Below are positions 22,673 through 30,128 of a stretch of 38,638 nucleotides of DNA, one piece after another. Below the pieces are notes generated by a model. It was given only the letters and a program-made list of their open reading frames with translations. It was not told the origin of the DNA and searched no databases. The translations under genes and the position numbers were made by a program. Origin of the DNA: a virus; IMG/VR virus record IMGVR_UViG_3300011113_000425, positions 1 through 38,638 of that record. One strand, written 5' to 3'. The number at the start of each line of letters is the position of its first letter. The first letter of the stretch is position 1.

Positions 22673-23115
22673 TTTTTCGCGTCTTGTCCGCTGGCTTTCA
22701 AGTAGGCATCAATGTCTTTTTTATCGTTGATCCGACTCATCAATTCTACTTCGTCATCTTTGAGGTGTGGATACAGTTCGGCCAATTGTTTTCTGACGCT
22801 GCTGGCACCAGCTTCTTTCTTTTTAGGAGCAATCCAGGGATGTCGTTGTGCGCCCAATCCCGGACTGACTGTGGTAGCTGTAAGCCATTGCAGTCGGGGA
22901 TGGCGGTTGATGTCAAAAAATCTTTTGTTTAATCGCTCATTGGTAGCAATCACATAAAACTCTTGCAGTTCTCGCGAGCCCTGCACTGCACTGCCCCAAC
23001 GTATCATGAGATAGTTTGAGAACTTTTTCTTTTCTTCATCGGTAAGTTCGTCGTAGAATTCGCGATTCTTGTGATCAAACTGCGCCATTTCATTTTGTAT
23101 GCTGAGTTTTTCCAC
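22669..23115 (-). CDS. Possible clamp-loader small subunit (gp62-like)
   Basis: A 148-residue helical, charged protein: EFYDELTDEEKKKFSNYLMI, WGSAVQGSRELQEFYVIAT, RHPRLQWLTATTVSPGLG, HPWIAPKKK, and a C-terminal LAELYPHLKDDEVELMSRI. The arrangement of helices and the late W-x-A/x-P-K-K loop recall the small clamp-loader subunit of T4-like phages, but identity is low by eye and gp44/gp45 are not next to it, so the assignment is tentative. The start shares one base with the upstream stop. It is part of a tight run of conserved genes transcribed from the promoter at 23622-23649. Confidence 0.4.
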   Translation of the reverse strand: MEKLSIQNEMAQFDHKNREFYDELTDEEKKKFSNYLMIRWGSAVQGSRELQEFYVIATNERLNKRFFDINRHPRLQWLTATTVSPGLGAQRHPWIAPKKKEAGASSVRKQLAELYPHLKDDEVELMSRINDKKDIDAYLKASGQDAKK

Positions 23116-23615
23116 TACCAGGCCTGATTATAATTGACCACTTCGCAGTTTCTGCTGATGTCTTTGACAAAGTACACACAATCAGGTTTATCTCCTTCAG
23201 TGATGGGCACACACAACATCTGGCCGTTTTTGAGTTTGGGAGCATACCAGGTGACCTCTTGATACACATCAATGATTTCCACATCCAAGAAACTGGGCCT
23301 AAAACTCGTGAGCGGATTGAACTGGAAGGCTTTGAATCCGCGATCGTTGATGGCAGTCAAAGGCAACACTTCTAAATCGCCTAAGTCAGGTTCTCCGATC
23401 AGGATCTGCCAGTCTACCGGCATCCTTACGCGATGTTCGCCTATGCGTAGTACCAAGGCCGGCGCTGTGAAGCTTTCCAAAAAGATCAAGGGTATGTAGT
23501 GATAATCTGGATCCTTGGGATCGCTGTTATCAAATATAGCAAAACGCATGTCATCCACTTCTTCAGGTAGATGATCTAGTTCAAATGGCTCGTTGTCCAG
23601 TGTTAATATTCTCAT
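23115..23615 (-). CDS. Conserved T4-like phage protein of unknown function
   Basis: A 166-residue mostly beta protein: DDMRFAIFDNSDPKDPDYHY, then APALVLRIGEHRVRMPVDWQ, LTAINDRGFKAFQFNPLTSF, and VTWYAPKLKNGQMLCVPI, ending in KPDCVYFVKDISR. The block RGFxAFxFNPLTSF followed by WYxPKLKxGxxLxVP is widely kept in T4-like aquatic phages as I recall; the role is unknown. The ATG at 23615 is 6 nt from the end of a TATAAT box, so its early mRNA should be leaderless. It opens the run down to 20459. Confidence 0.68.
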   Translation of the reverse strand: MRILTLDNEPFELDHLPEEVDDMRFAIFDNSDPKDPDYHYIPLIFLESFTAPALVLRIGEHRVRMPVDWQILIGEPDLGDLEVLPLTAINDRGFKAFQFNPLTSFRPSFLDVEIIDVYQEVTWYAPKLKNGQMLCVPITEGDKPDCVYFVKDISRNCEVVNYNQAW

Positions 23616-23621
23616 ACTTTG

Positions 23622-23649
23622 ATTATAACATATTTTGTCACAAGTGCAA
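23622..23649 (-). promoter_or_regulatory. Sigma70 promoter giving a leaderless mRNA
   Basis: Minus-strand TTGCAC (23644-23649), 16-nt spacer, TATAAT (23622-23627), then exactly 6 nt to the ATG at 23615. No Shine-Dalgarno is possible on the predicted mRNA. Confidence 0.65.
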
Positions 23650-23652
23650 CCT

Positions 23653-25113
23653 TTATTTCCATTCCAGTTTTTCTTGGGTAAATGGGTAGTTGGCTTCTCG
23701 ATAGAATGTTTTGCGTTTGGTCAAGTGTCGTTTGGCAAATTTACAGGTGCTAGTCACGTCCCAGATCTGCACATGATCTTTGTCTTCGGCTTTGCGAATG
23801 CCTCGTCCTATGCTTTGGATGACCCGGACAAAACTCTTGCCAGGCTCCACAAGCACCAGATTAAAAATCCTAGGCAAATTGATACCCACAGCAGCAACGC
23901 CGTAGGTGGCAACAATAATCTTGCCAGTGCTGGTTGCCACTTCGTCATATTCATCTTGTCGGTCCTTGGCTTTGGTAGCACCACTGACAAACACTGCCTG
24001 ATCTCCCAGCAAGTCCACCAGAGCATGACCTGCGGCCACACGATCTACCAGGACCAATGTATTGCCCGTGGCATTGACTTGTGCTATCAATTGTGCCATG
24101 GTTTTGAGTCTGTCGGGTTCTTCTAACAGGAACTTCAGTTCGCTTTGATAGTTAGAAAACTCGGCATGGTCAACCAACTGTACCACGTTGACATGGCATT
24201 GTGCCAGCACACCACGATCCTGTAGCTCGCTGGCACTGAGTTGATTGATCACCGGACCAAGACTACACTTCAATGCCTGGAACTCATAGGGTTCTTTGGG
24301 TATGGTTCCTGTAAGGCCCCAACGCAGAGGTATCCGGGCCATTACACCTGTGAGCAGACTCTTTAATGCGTCGGCCTTGGCCATATGCACTTCGTCAACA
24401 ATAACGCATACCACATCTTCCAAGAACTCACCAATGGTAACATCGCCTACGCTGTTCTTTGTGTTTTTCAACAACACATTCAGGCTTTGCCATGTACAGA
24501 TTGTGTGTTGGTGGCCCCACTCTTTTCTATCGCCAAAGTAAACACCCACATCCTGTTGCATGTTGATGTAGTCTTTTTCTGTTTGCGTTACCAAGCTCTT
24601 GTTGGGTACAATCACAATGGTCCTACCATATGGGGCCACGGCATTTGATAATGCGGCTGTGATCACTGTCTTGCCTGCGCCTGTGGCAATCTCCTGGATG
24701 CACTGTGGATTCTCGAGAAAGTTGTTGATGATGTCAACTTGATAGTCACGCAGTTGCATTGGTTGGCCTTCCAGGGGATGCCCTGGGCCCCAGGCAATAT
24801 GACTGAATGTTTGTTCAGTTACCTTTTCAAACTCAAACGTGGTAGAATAGTCTCGCTGATCATCGAGATCGATATCGTAATTGAACTTTTCTAATATAGG
24901 TATGATTTCAGGCAACAAGTTCACATAAGTGCTGCCACCAAGTTGGAAGTAGCTGACCTTGCCATCCCAACGTCCGAGTCTTACTGCCGGCAAATATCTG
25001 GCACCCGGAACATCATATTTGAATGCATTTACCAAACTACGGCGAGCGTCCAACTCAAGACCTTCGATCTTGATATTGACTTCGTCTTTTATGATGATTG
25101 TGGCTGTTCGCAT
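23653..25113 (-). CDS. uvsW: Recombination DNA-RNA helicase UvsW
   Basis: A 486-residue superfamily 2 helicase. An N-terminal DNA-binding domain (1-90) with LPAVRLGRWDGKVSYF matches UvsW; then QLRDYQ, Walker A A143-T-G-A-G-K-T149, D240-E-V-H243, LTGT, and motif VI QSIGRGIRK. T4 UvsW branch-migrates recombination intermediates and unwinds R-loops, shifting replication from origin to recombination mode. The ATG at 25113 is exactly 6 nt from a TATACT box, a third predicted leaderless early gene. Its -35 overlaps the terminator of the AAA+ gene. Confidence 0.93.
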   Translation of the reverse strand: MRTATIIIKDEVNIKIEGLELDARRSLVNAFKYDVPGARYLPAVRLGRWDGKVSYFQLGGSTYVNLLPEIIPILEKFNYDIDLDDQRDYSTTFEFEKVTEQTFSHIAWGPGHPLEGQPMQLRDYQVDIINNFLENPQCIQEIATGAGKTVITAALSNAVAPYGRTIVIVPNKSLVTQTEKDYINMQQDVGVYFGDRKEWGHQHTICTWQSLNVLLKNTKNSVGDVTIGEFLEDVVCVIVDEVHMAKADALKSLLTGVMARIPLRWGLTGTIPKEPYEFQALKCSLGPVINQLSASELQDRGVLAQCHVNVVQLVDHAEFSNYQSELKFLLEEPDRLKTMAQLIAQVNATGNTLVLVDRVAAGHALVDLLGDQAVFVSGATKAKDRQDEYDEVATSTGKIIVATYGVAAVGINLPRIFNLVLVEPGKSFVRVIQSIGRGIRKAEDKDHVQIWDVTSTCKFAKRHLTKRKTFYREANYPFTQEKLEWK

Positions 25114-25119
25114 TGTGTT

Positions 25120-25149
25120 AGTATAGCATACTTAGTTGCCAAAGATCAA
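25120..25149 (-). promoter_or_regulatory. Sigma70 promoter giving a leaderless uvsW mRNA
   Basis: Minus-strand TTGATC (25144-25149), 18-nt spacer, TATACT (25120-25125), then exactly 6 nt to the uvsW ATG. The -35 lies in the T-run of the preceding terminator. Confidence 0.6.
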
Positions 25150-25172
25150 AAAAACAGGCACCAAAGTGCCTG
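25148..25172 (-). terminator. Rho-independent terminator after the AAA+ gene
   Basis: Minus-strand CAGGCAC-TTTG-GTGCCTG hairpin followed by seven T. A second hairpin GGGCAGTG-TCG/A loop-CACTGCCC lies just before it (25182-25201), right after the stop of the AAA+ gene. Confidence 0.9.
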
Positions 25173-25213
25173 TTGTAAAATGGGCAGTGTCGCCACTGCC
25201 CAGGAGCTACCGA

Positions 25214-26239
25214 TTATGAGTTTTTCATGCAAGTGCTTGCAGCCAAGGCCTTCCAATTGTCTGCACTGACCTTGGTCAAGTCCGCGATCTTGAGTGCCAT
25301 ACGCAGGCTCATTTCGCGGAGTCGGTCCTTGTTGGCATCCATGAAGTTCAGGATTTCGTCACCTTGTTCTGGGCTGAAATCATAGTCATTGAACAGTTGT
25401 CCTTGGCGGAAGATCTGCTTGATACGCAAGAAACGATCACGCATGGTATTAAGGGTCAAGTCCAAGAAGTGACAACGGCTCTGCAAGGCTTCCAAATGGT
25501 CTTGCAATTTCTTGCTCTTGAGATTGCTGAACTGCAAGTTGGTGATAAAGATACAGGCACCTTTGAAGTCAAAGCAATCAGGCACACCTTCTCTGCGCAA
25601 CATGGCCGAGTCCGAGTTCCAGTAGATTCGGCGCTTCTTGCCTGAGTCCAGGGCGGCCTTGAGAATGTTCAAGCTCAAGTCATCTTGGAACACGCTGTCA
25701 CAGTCATCAAATACCAGGACATTGTTGGGATCTGAATGTTTGTACAAGGTGCAGTAGAGACCGATGGGAGTCATGGCACCTTTGATCACTTCATACTTGA
25801 TCTTGCGACCACTGAGCTTGTCAAACAGGCCCGACTTCTCCAGTTGTTTTTCTACACCGTAGCTTTTGCCCACTCCAGGAGGGCCAACCACGATCATGGC
25901 TCGCACATCACCGGCTATGGTGGCCTTGGTCATTTGATCCAGAATGTCAAATCGTTGTTCAATACGATCCATGACTTGATCATCAGTCTCTGCCGGTTCC
26001 GCGGTTTGGACAGTGACCTTGGGTACATCCACAGGCTGACCGCCGGTGAATTCTAGGTCTTCGATTGTGTCCACTTTGATACGAACCACATCTGGAACAT
26101 CTGGGCCAAAATAGCCATCTGCTTGAACCGTCACATAGCCTCCTCGGGCACCAGTTTGAAAACCCTTGACAAGATTAAAGATCATACCGTTTACGGGTTG
26201 ATTGCGATACGACCCATTTTTAACGAGAATAGTTGTCAT
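25214..26239 (-). CDS. AAA+ ATPase of unknown role
   Basis: A 341-residue ATPase. Residues 1-60 form a small beta domain (GYVTVQADGYFGP); a linker leads to the AAA+ core with Walker A G119-P-P-G-V-G-K-S126, Walker B L175-V-F-D-D-C-D181, a sensor-like ACIFITNLQF and R-containing helices (ALQSRCHFLDLTL). It lacks the clamp-loader signature of gp44. Similar single ATPases are found in T4-like aquatic phages; a role in DNA or protein remodelling is all that can be said. It has a perfect consensus sigma70 promoter, a strong AAGGAG site and a double-hairpin terminator, so it is a separate, probably strong early unit. Confidence 0.82.
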   Translation of the reverse strand: MTTILVKNGSYRNQPVNGMIFNLVKGFQTGARGGYVTVQADGYFGPDVPDVVRIKVDTIEDLEFTGGQPVDVPKVTVQTAEPAETDDQVMDRIEQRFDILDQMTKATIAGDVRAMIVVGPPGVGKSYGVEKQLEKSGLFDKLSGRKIKYEVIKGAMTPIGLYCTLYKHSDPNNVLVFDDCDSVFQDDLSLNILKAALDSGKKRRIYWNSDSAMLRREGVPDCFDFKGACIFITNLQFSNLKSKKLQDHLEALQSRCHFLDLTLNTMRDRFLRIKQIFRQGQLFNDYDFSPEQGDEILNFMDANKDRLREMSLRMALKIADLTKVSADNWKALAASTCMKNS

Positions 26240-26274
26240 ACATCTAGCTCCTTCTTGATTGTTTTAATAATACT

Positions 26275-26303
26275 ATTATAGCAAATCGGTTATTTCTTGT
26301 CAA
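26275..26303 (-). promoter_or_regulatory. Perfect consensus sigma70 promoter
   Basis: Minus-strand TTGACA (26298-26303), 17-nt spacer, TATAAT (26275-26280): identical to consensus at both hexamers. The 35-nt leader holds AAGGAG before the AAA+ ATG. It overlaps the end of the membrane-protein gene. Confidence 0.85.
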
Positions 26304-26514
26304 CCAGGCTTTTCAGCGAGTCTTCATAGCGAATCTGTGCTAGAAAAACGGTGTAGATAAGAAAAATGCAAGACGTAATACCTAGCCCGATCACAATCAC
26401 AGGAACCATGTTGGCGGTAACAACGGTGCTTAAAAAGTAAAAAAATGCTGTGGTTGCCAATACTATGGCTATCATGCCTGCGGTCATTGCTACTGCTCTT
26501 AAATGTTGATTCAT
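26290..26514 (-). CDS. Small two-helix membrane protein
   Basis: A 74-residue protein. Two transmembrane helices span about residues 8-31 (MTAGMIAIVLATTAFFYFLS) and 36-58 (MVPVIVIGLGITSCIFLIYT), followed by a charged tail RYEDSLKSLVDKK. The loop between them is very short, so it is a hairpin in the membrane. It has its own early sigma70 promoter and a weak AAGGC before the ATG. Small early membrane proteins of phages often act on host envelope or exclusion, but nothing in the sequence identifies this one. Confidence 0.6.
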   Translation of the reverse strand: MNQHLRAVAMTAGMIAIVLATTAFFYFLSTVVTANMVPVIVIGLGITSCIFLIYTVFLAQIRYEDSLKSLVDKK

Positions 26515-26562
26515 AAGTTGCCTTTCTCAAAAAGTGTTGCGTAAAAACTACATTATGTTACT

Positions 26563-26591
26563 ATTATAGCACCAAGAAGATTTCAGGTCAA
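26563..26591 (-). promoter_or_regulatory. Near-consensus sigma70 promoter for membrane protein
   Basis: Minus-strand TTGACC (26586-26591), 17-nt spacer, TATAAT (26563-26568), one mismatch to consensus. It starts right after the bidirectional terminator. Confidence 0.78.
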
Positions 26592-26596
26592 GCCAT

Positions 26597-26626
26597 AAAA
26601 AAACCCTACGTGTAGTAGGGTTTTTT
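26597..26626. terminator. Bidirectional rho-independent terminator
   Basis: AAACCCTAC-GTGTA-GTAGGGTTT, flanked by A-run and T-run, works on both strands. It ends the transcript of the gene at 26641-27141. Confidence 0.9.
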
Positions 26627-26640
26627 GGATTAGTAAACTT

Positions 26641-27141
26641 TTATTCTAGTCCTGCCTGCACAGAGACTTGGCAAGACAAAGTTGAACTAGCGGGTACAAT
26701 AAACCACCATGTGCCGGCTGGGTCTGTTTTGGGATCCGGAATTGATTGTGTGATACCATTTATTGACACTTCACTACGTTCATCATTGGCCTGATACGAG
26801 CTGATGCTAACAAAGCCATTGGACCCACTACTGATGTAAGTAATTACATTACCTGCCGTATTTGCTAAATTTCCATAATTTGCCATGATGTCACCTAGCA
26901 ACACAGTATTATTTTCCACACTGGTAGTCATGCTGAAATTGCCCGTTGCATCCATGGGTATTTCAAAGGTAAAGAGCACCCCTGGAGTAACATCTGACAG
27001 CGGGGTTGTTGGGGTTGGCGCTGGAGTATTTTGTGTGGGCACTGTGCCGGAAAAAATCTGATTTCCACTCCAGGTAGCAGTCATGCTGGTCGGACTGGAC
27101 CCGTATGCTACTCCTAAAATTTGTACTGTTCGATTGGTCAT
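26641..27141 (-). CDS. Putative virion protein, beta-rich
   Basis: A 166-residue Thr/Ser/Asn-rich protein with little charge: MTNRTVQILGVAYGSSPTS, a proline/threonine-rich stretch (APTPTTPLSDVTPG), then strands (VLFTFEIPMDATGNFSM, FVSISSYQANDERSEVSING, WWFIVPASSTLSCQVSVQA). It has no catalytic motif. Like the gene at 11219 it is a single unit with a late-type box GATAAATAAC, a good TAGGAG site and a terminator, suggesting a high-copy structural or adhesin protein. It borders the glycan module. Confidence 0.65.
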   Translation of the reverse strand: MTNRTVQILGVAYGSSPTSMTATWSGNQIFSGTVPTQNTPAPTPTTPLSDVTPGVLFTFEIPMDATGNFSMTTSVENNTVLLGDIMANYGNLANTAGNVITYISSGSNGFVSISSYQANDERSEVSINGITQSIPDPKTDPAGTWWFIVPASSTLSCQVSVQAGLE

Positions 27142-27158
27142 AGCTAATCTCCTATGTA

Positions 27159-27170
27159 GTTATTTATCAC
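27159..27170 (-). promoter_or_regulatory. Late-type promoter box
   Basis: GTGATAAATAAC on the minus strand overlaps the stop codon of the upstream glycosyltransferase and lies 19 nt before the ATG at 27141, with TAGGAG in the leader. Confidence 0.5.
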
Positions 27171-27901
27171 GTCCAGTGTGTTATGATGACTGGATCCTGT
27201 ATATCAGCAGGTTTTGGTTGCCCGTGAAAAACTAGCACGCTGTTTCGGTGATTTAATTGTGTTCCTGTGCCAGGTGTTTTATAGCATTTTCTGCTAAAAT
27301 TGTAGCCACCATCTTTGCACTGCCAGCGCCAGCTGACCACCTGCTCTACATCAAACAAGCGCCGATCTGACTCTGCAACGGCATTGGATATGTAGTCTTG
27401 GTCGCCATGATTTCTGCTCATGACTCTGCGCAGATCTTCACGCTGAAAAGCTGACCATACAGATTCAAACTGCCGGGTGTTCCACCACATGATGCTACTG
27501 TTAACTCTGTAGTCGTGCGGCCGCCATAGATATTTGAAATCACGTACGGCCCAGAAATATCTCAAGGGTTGTTGCCAAATCCAGTCTATGTTGCCGACTA
27601 TGACGGTGTCCAGATCAAAATACAACAAAGGTCCAGCATGGTGTTCGGGATTGAACAACTGCATTTTATACCACCAGGACCGACGTGGCCCTCTGATACT
27701 CCAGTCCGTGAGAGCATGCTTGATCATGGGTGCAGGCACTGGTCTATCGGCTTCGGTATACACATGCAGTCTTATGCCCGGAGTGATATGGCGGCTCAGC
27801 ATGTTGTACAGGCGTTCCACATAAGTCCACCCGTAGGCATCGCCGTGGATCACACAGGCGCAGTCTATAGGGCCAGGTGGGGAAGTAGGCGTTGTAACCA
27901 T
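27167..27901 (-). CDS. Glycosyltransferase, GT-A fold (GT8-like)
   Basis: A 244-residue protein. A nucleotide-sugar-binding N-terminus (CACVIHGDAYGWTYVERLYN) leads to PLLYFD96-L-D98TVIVGNID, the metal-binding DxD of GT-A enzymes, then an acceptor region with SSIMWWNTRQF and the late NHGDQDYIS block typical for GT8-like enzymes. A C-terminal VLVFHGQPKP strand supplies the usual histidine. Rich in tryptophan. It overlaps the gene upstream by 37 nt and has AAAGGA before its ATG. It would transfer a sugar inside the phage glycan module. Confidence 0.8.
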   Translation of the reverse strand: MVTTPTSPPGPIDCACVIHGDAYGWTYVERLYNMLSRHITPGIRLHVYTEADRPVPAPMIKHALTDWSIRGPRRSWWYKMQLFNPEHHAGPLLYFDLDTVIVGNIDWIWQQPLRYFWAVRDFKYLWRPHDYRVNSSIMWWNTRQFESVWSAFQREDLRRVMSRNHGDQDYISNAVAESDRRLFDVEQVVSWRWQCKDGGYNFSRKCYKTPGTGTQLNHRNSVLVFHGQPKPADIQDPVIITHWT

Positions 27902-28719
27902 AGTCCTTTCTGGATTTCTTCTACTGTGTATTCGGTATGACAGATTTCAACCAACCATTGATCTCTATCTGCTATGTAAGGTTGGTCAATGTCGTGTAAA
28001 TCTATGCCGACAGGATAAGCCAGGCTAGATTTATCTACTATGGGTCTAGTTCCTGCAAGTGCGGCCTGTATGCCTGTACCAGAATTATGGTTGATGATGG
28101 CATGGCAATCAAAGGCCAGGTTGTAGCTGTCATAGGTATTGGCAATTTTTTGTGGTTGTTCTATGACCACATCCGGAGGTAAATGAACCAGGCCGGCCCA
28201 GTCCAACGGACTTCTAGGATGTGGACGTACCACGATGGGACGGTCTGTGACCGTGCGTAGTTGTTCTACCTGTTGGATGACCCAACCTTCCATGCTAACC
28301 AAGCCTACCACCTGCAGACTGCGGGCATGTTGGGCGGCGATCACGATCCTGGGATTCCGGCTTAGATTGATGGCCAGGCTTATGCCCAGGCGTCTAGGGC
28401 GATCCCAATCAAGATTTTCTGTGTGTCCATAATAACCCGTGGACGTGATTGAGTTCAAGGCTACCTTCCAAGTTTCTCCACGATACAAGGCACCCACATC
28501 TATGACAATGACCGGACGCCCTAGACTTCTATAATGGCTCCAGACTGCCTGATTGGCGGCCATGCGTCCTGACCACAACACCGACCATATGATCACAGCA
28601 TCGGCATCCCAGTTGTTTTCCACTGTTTGGTGTCCGTGTTTGTTCAAGCTGGACAACACAGCAGACATCACGGGCTTGCTGTTTTGAGCACACTGATTTG
28701 GAAAGTAGGCCACACGCAT
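27865..28719 (-). CDS. Capsule-type glycosyltransferase-like protein
   Basis: A 284-residue protein. The second half has LRTVTDRPIVVRPHPRSP, a phosphate-gripping HP segment, then HAIINHNSGTGIQAALAGTRP and DRDQWLVEICHTEYTVEEIQKG. The same order of blocks (T/HTDRPI/V, an N-S-x-A/G-x2-A helix before G-x-P, then QW/MKW-hA-x2-Q/E-h-hxEI) recurs in the proteins at 34214 and 35139, so the three are paralogues resembling GT-B or CDP-glycerol/capsule synthases. The first residues (RVAYFPNQ) are a Rossmann-type strand. It diverges from the plus-strand operon over a palindromic promoter 3 nt away and has no Shine-Dalgarno. Confidence 0.65.
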   Translation of the reverse strand: MRVAYFPNQCAQNSKPVMSAVLSSLNKHGHQTVENNWDADAVIIWSVLWSGRMAANQAVWSHYRSLGRPVIVIDVGALYRGETWKVALNSITSTGYYGHTENLDWDRPRRLGISLAINLSRNPRIVIAAQHARSLQVVGLVSMEGWVIQQVEQLRTVTDRPIVVRPHPRSPLDWAGLVHLPPDVVIEQPQKIANTYDSYNLAFDCHAIINHNSGTGIQAALAGTRPIVDKSSLAYPVGIDLHDIDQPYIADRDQWLVEICHTEYTVEEIQKGLWLQRLLPHLAL

Positions 28720-28721
28720 AA

Positions 28722-28737
28722 GGTTAAATATTTAACC
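28722..28737. promoter_or_regulatory. Perfect 16-bp palindromic divergent promoter
   Basis: GGTTAAATATTTAACC is its own reverse complement and reads TTAAATA on both strands. It lies between two divergent ATGs (28719 minus, 28738 plus), 9 and 7 nt from the respective boxes. It can drive both operons and leaves almost no leader on either side. Confidence 0.65.
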
Positions 28738-29529
28738 ATGCAACTACCTCCCATTCAAGGAAAGCTCACCCAATCTGGATTCTTTGTGTACGCAGCCGCT
28801 GATCGTGTGTATTTTGACACCCATGCAAAGCCGTTGATCAACAGCGTGTTGCAGAATTCTCCTGGCATGGGCGTGCATGTTCATGTTTATGATCCTTGTG
28901 AAGATCAACTGGAGTTTTGTCGACAACGACCTGGTGTAAGTGTAACCTGGGAAACTACCAATCCAGTGGAATTTGAGCAGGCGGCCAAGGAGTGGCAAAC
29001 CCGCACTGATTTTGCCAATGATCGTCAACGGCAAATGTATAAAAAAGGTCGGACAGGAGGACGCAATGAACTGCATCGCTTGATCCGACAAACCTACTAT
29101 GCCTGCATGAGATTTGCAAGATTGGCTGAAATTTTAAAACCAGGTCAACGTTGTTTGGAAATTGATGTTGATGGGTTGGTTCGGGCACCATTTAACACTG
29201 ATCTAGGCACAGCTGACTTTTATTTGTATGAAAAACCCAAAGATGGCACACACCTGGCCGGTGCTATATTGTTCAATGGACAGCCAGGCAGTGACGTATT
29301 CTTGCAGGCCTACGGTCAAGCCATGCGAGAAAACATTGAACGCAATGATATCTACTGGTTCCTAGACCAGGTAGTACTAGATCAACTGGTACCCAAGTAC
29401 CGCAAAGGACTCCTGCCCATGAGTTATATTGACTGGGCCATGCGGCCCGAAAGTGCCATATGGTCGGCCAAGGGTAAACGCAAAGAATTAGAAATATTCA
29501 AACAGGAACAAGATAGGTATAGACAATGA
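28738..29529 (+). CDS. Glycosyltransferase, GT-A type
   Basis: A 263-residue protein from the ATG at 28738 (MQLPPIQGKL); an open frame extends 37 codons upstream but crosses the promoter and the opposite gene, so that start is rejected. GFFVYAAADRVYFDTHAKPL resembles the first strand of GT8-like enzymes; CLEID143-V-D145GLVRAPF is the DxD site; ILFNGQPGSDVFLQAY and WFLDQVVLD form the later acceptor blocks. It is the first gene of a seven-gene operon and ends in ATGA overlap with the next. No Shine-Dalgarno is present. Confidence 0.78.
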   Translation: MQLPPIQGKLTQSGFFVYAAADRVYFDTHAKPLINSVLQNSPGMGVHVHVYDPCEDQLEFCRQRPGVSVTWETTNPVEFEQAAKEWQTRTDFANDRQRQMYKKGRTGGRNELHRLIRQTYYACMRFARLAEILKPGQRCLEIDVDGLVRAPFNTDLGTADFYLYEKPKDGTHLAGAILFNGQPGSDVFLQAYGQAMRENIERNDIYWFLDQVVLDQLVPKYRKGLLPMSYIDWAMRPESAIWSAKGKRKELEIFKQEQDRYRQ

Positions 29530-30128
29530 CTATACTGTATGAAAAAGATTGGATTCGTGAAGAATGGTTCACAACAGAATATCAAGCACACAAACGTGAA
29601 AATTTTGAACTGGTAGATGCATATTTGCCGTGGGCACCAAACACCATACTAGACATAGGATGTGGCCTAGCCTGGGAAAGCAGATATTTCAATCAGAAAC
29701 ATGGTAGCATGTTGCACTTGTTGGATGGCGACTACGACGACAATGCCCAAGATGGTCGTGTACAAAAACAAGCACGCTACAGCGAAACAGCGGAAGATTT
29801 TGCGTTCTACTACAAATTAGATTTTCTACGCCAACAACTAGACCAACTGGACACACAGAACTACACGCTCATAGACTGCAATAGAATCAATCTACCAGAC
29901 GATGTCAAGTTTGACTTGATCACAAGTTGGGTCAGTTGTGGATTCCACTATCCTGCATCAACCTATCGAGATCTCATACTCAAGCACAGCCATCCTGGTA
30001 CCACAGTGGTCATGGACCTTAGGATACCGGCCAAGCAACAGAATCCTATCGTGGAACCTGGTGTGGAGATTGTAAAGGTCATTAATCGTCGCCGTAAGTA
30101 TGCCACCTGCCATGTAAGGTTTGTATGA
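29526..30128 (+). CDS. SAM-dependent methyltransferase
   Basis: A 200-residue class I methyltransferase: motif I I41-L-D-I-G-C-G-L-A-W50, an acidic strand end near LLDGDYDD, and motif IV-like FDLITSWVSCGFHYP. A C-terminal beta strand pair (GVEIVKVINRRRKYATCHV) closes the fold. Position between glycosyltransferases suggests it methylates a sugar or an amide of the glycan; the acceptor is unknown. ATGA overlaps on both sides show coupled translation. Confidence 0.75.
   Translation: MTILYEKDWIREEWFTTEYQAHKRENFELVDAYLPWAPNTILDIGCGLAWESRYFNQKHGSMLHLLDGDYDDNAQDGRVQKQARYSETAEDFAFYYKLDFLRQQLDQLDTQNYTLIDCNRINLPDDVKFDLITSWVSCGFHYPASTYRDLILKHSHPGTTVVMDLRIPAKQQNPIVEPGVEIVKVINRRRKYATCHVRFV

Noticed and set aside
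23635-24126. Plus-strand open frame of 163 codons opposite uvsW
   Set aside because: Falls entirely over the helicase C-terminal motifs, which fix the real frame.
25214-26239. AAA+ protein as clamp loader gp44
   Set aside because: It lacks the WxEKYRPK start, SRC box in the normal place and neighbouring gp45; only generic AAA+ motifs are seen.
28627-28737. Earlier plus-strand start for the first glycosyltransferase
   Set aside because: It would run through the palindromic promoter and the opposite gene; the protein matches family expectation from 28738.
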